The notes beneath the pieces are model-generated. The model did no database searches. It was not told the origin of the DNA and worked only from the letters and a program-made list of their open reading frames with translations. The position numbers and the translations under genes are program-made. DNA of 33,265 nucleotides. Origin: an uncultured Clostridia bacterium. Its GTDB lineage: Bacteria; Bacillota; Clostridia; UBA1212. Positions 32,854 through 33,265 of the stretch are shown here, one piece after another (within the stretch, counting starts at the first letter, position 1; each line of letters opens with the position of its first letter). The stretch covers positions 1-33,265 of the forward strand of contig CAMZBI010000025.1 of the NCBI GenBank assembly GCA_947304585.1, written 5' to 3'.

Positions 32854-33265
32854 GATTTTTGGCTCTTTACGCAGGTCGTAACTGCAGGTGTTTCGTGAGG
32901 TTGCGGGTATACTCCAGCGTAAGGTGTCTTCGACGGATCTGTTACGGCCTGCTTTGTGCGAGCGGACCCTCGAAGTACCTCTGTACATCTTCGGGTCCGC
33001 GCACACAAAAATAGCTCAAAAATCGATTTTTGGCTCTTTACGCAGGCCGTAACTGCAGGTGTTTCGTGAGGTTGCGGGTATACTCCAGAGTAAGGTGTCT
33101 TCGACGGATCTGTTACGGCCTGCTTTGTGCGAGCGGACCTTCGAAGTACCCATGTACATCTTCAGGTCCGCGCACACAAAAATAGCTCAAAAATCGATTT
33201 TTGGCTCTTTACGCAGGCCGTAACTGCAGGTGTTTCGTGAGGTTGCGGGTATACTCCAGAGTAAG
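32854..33265. repeat. 171-bp tandem non-coding repeat array, continuing beyond the window
   Basis: Units begin at 32854, 33025 and 33196, exactly 171 bp apart, and the third is cut by the window end. Each full unit holds an outer inverted repeat (GCAGGCCGTAAC at 33042-33053 with GTTACGGCCTGC at 33112-33123), then an imperfect long hairpin with GCGGACC and GGTCCGC arms, and the junction palindrome AAAAATCGATTTTT. Copies differ at few positions. In the hairpin, a C-to-T change in the left arm is matched by a G-to-A change in the right arm, keeping the pair. No coding frame is convincing. Confidence 0.9.

Noticed and set aside
31884..33008. 374-codon open frame on the minus strand running into the tandem repeats
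   Set aside because: It is antisense to the ABC subunit with complete ATPase motifs; the extension into the repeat array is coincidental.
32854..33265. CRISPR array
   Set aside because: The whole 171-bp unit repeats, with no short repeat alternating with unique spacers, and no cas gene is near.

Overview
The window looks like chromosomal DNA of an anaerobic Bacillota (Clostridia-like), plausibly a gut or rumen lineage. The grounds are the AGGAGG-type ribosome binding sites, many sigma-A promoters with exact 17-bp spacers, a T-box riboswitch, U-run terminators, the rsmD-coaD gene pair, and carbohydrate-related genes (D-lyxose isomerase, sialate-esterase-like lipoprotein). The assignment is inference from gene content. 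No rRNA, tRNA or CRISPR array was seen.

Layout. (1) 71-6657 is a housekeeping block on the + strand: an M24 aminopeptidase, rsmD, coaD, a long coiled-coil protein, rsmE, then two membrane-anchored extracytoplasmic proteins (a NAGPA-type phosphodiester glycosidase and an unrecognised protein). (2) 6658-10824 is an accessory stretch: short palindromic repeats, an Rpn/PD-(D/E)XK nuclease gene with its own promoter, a 21-bp bidirectional terminator, a convergent histidine phosphatase, and a divergently transcribed modular lipoprotein. (3) 10864-15204 carries a class I aminotransferase, a palindrome-rich repeat field, D-lyxose isomerase and a large GT-C-like membrane protein. (4) 15205-20914 starts with a possible small RNA bearing three anti-Shine-Dalgarno motifs, followed by an acyl-CoA ligase, an esterase lipoprotein and a secreted, C-terminally anchored surface protein. 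(5) 20935-24067 holds another palindrome field and then a strong promoter driving a T-box leader (CUC specifier, so tRNA-Leu), which precedes an acyl-CoA ligase and an acyl-ACP thioesterase. (6) 24209-27965 is a single-gene module bounded by near-identical 30-bp direct repeats; it encodes a 1208-residue TIR-STAND NTPase-TPR protein, a candidate NLR-like anti-phage sensor. (7) 28061-32852 carries an unknown membrane protein on the minus strand and a heterodimeric ABC exporter with one degenerate ATP site. (8) 32854 to the window end is a tandem array of a 171-bp non-coding unit.

How the parts fit. Two units look most unusual. One is the TIR-NTPase-TPR gene, whose TPR array has a 122-bp stretch duplicated exactly in adjacent repeats, as expected for a recognition domain that changes repeat number quickly. 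The other is a leucine T-box placed over lipid-type genes. A plausible reading is that leucine shortage induces CoA activation of isovalerate or another branched acid, feeding leucine synthesis by reductive carboxylation or iso-fatty-acid priming. Both readings are inference and testable. Short palindromes joined by AGTGA-type linkers recur in at least six intergenic gaps and form one dispersed repeat family.
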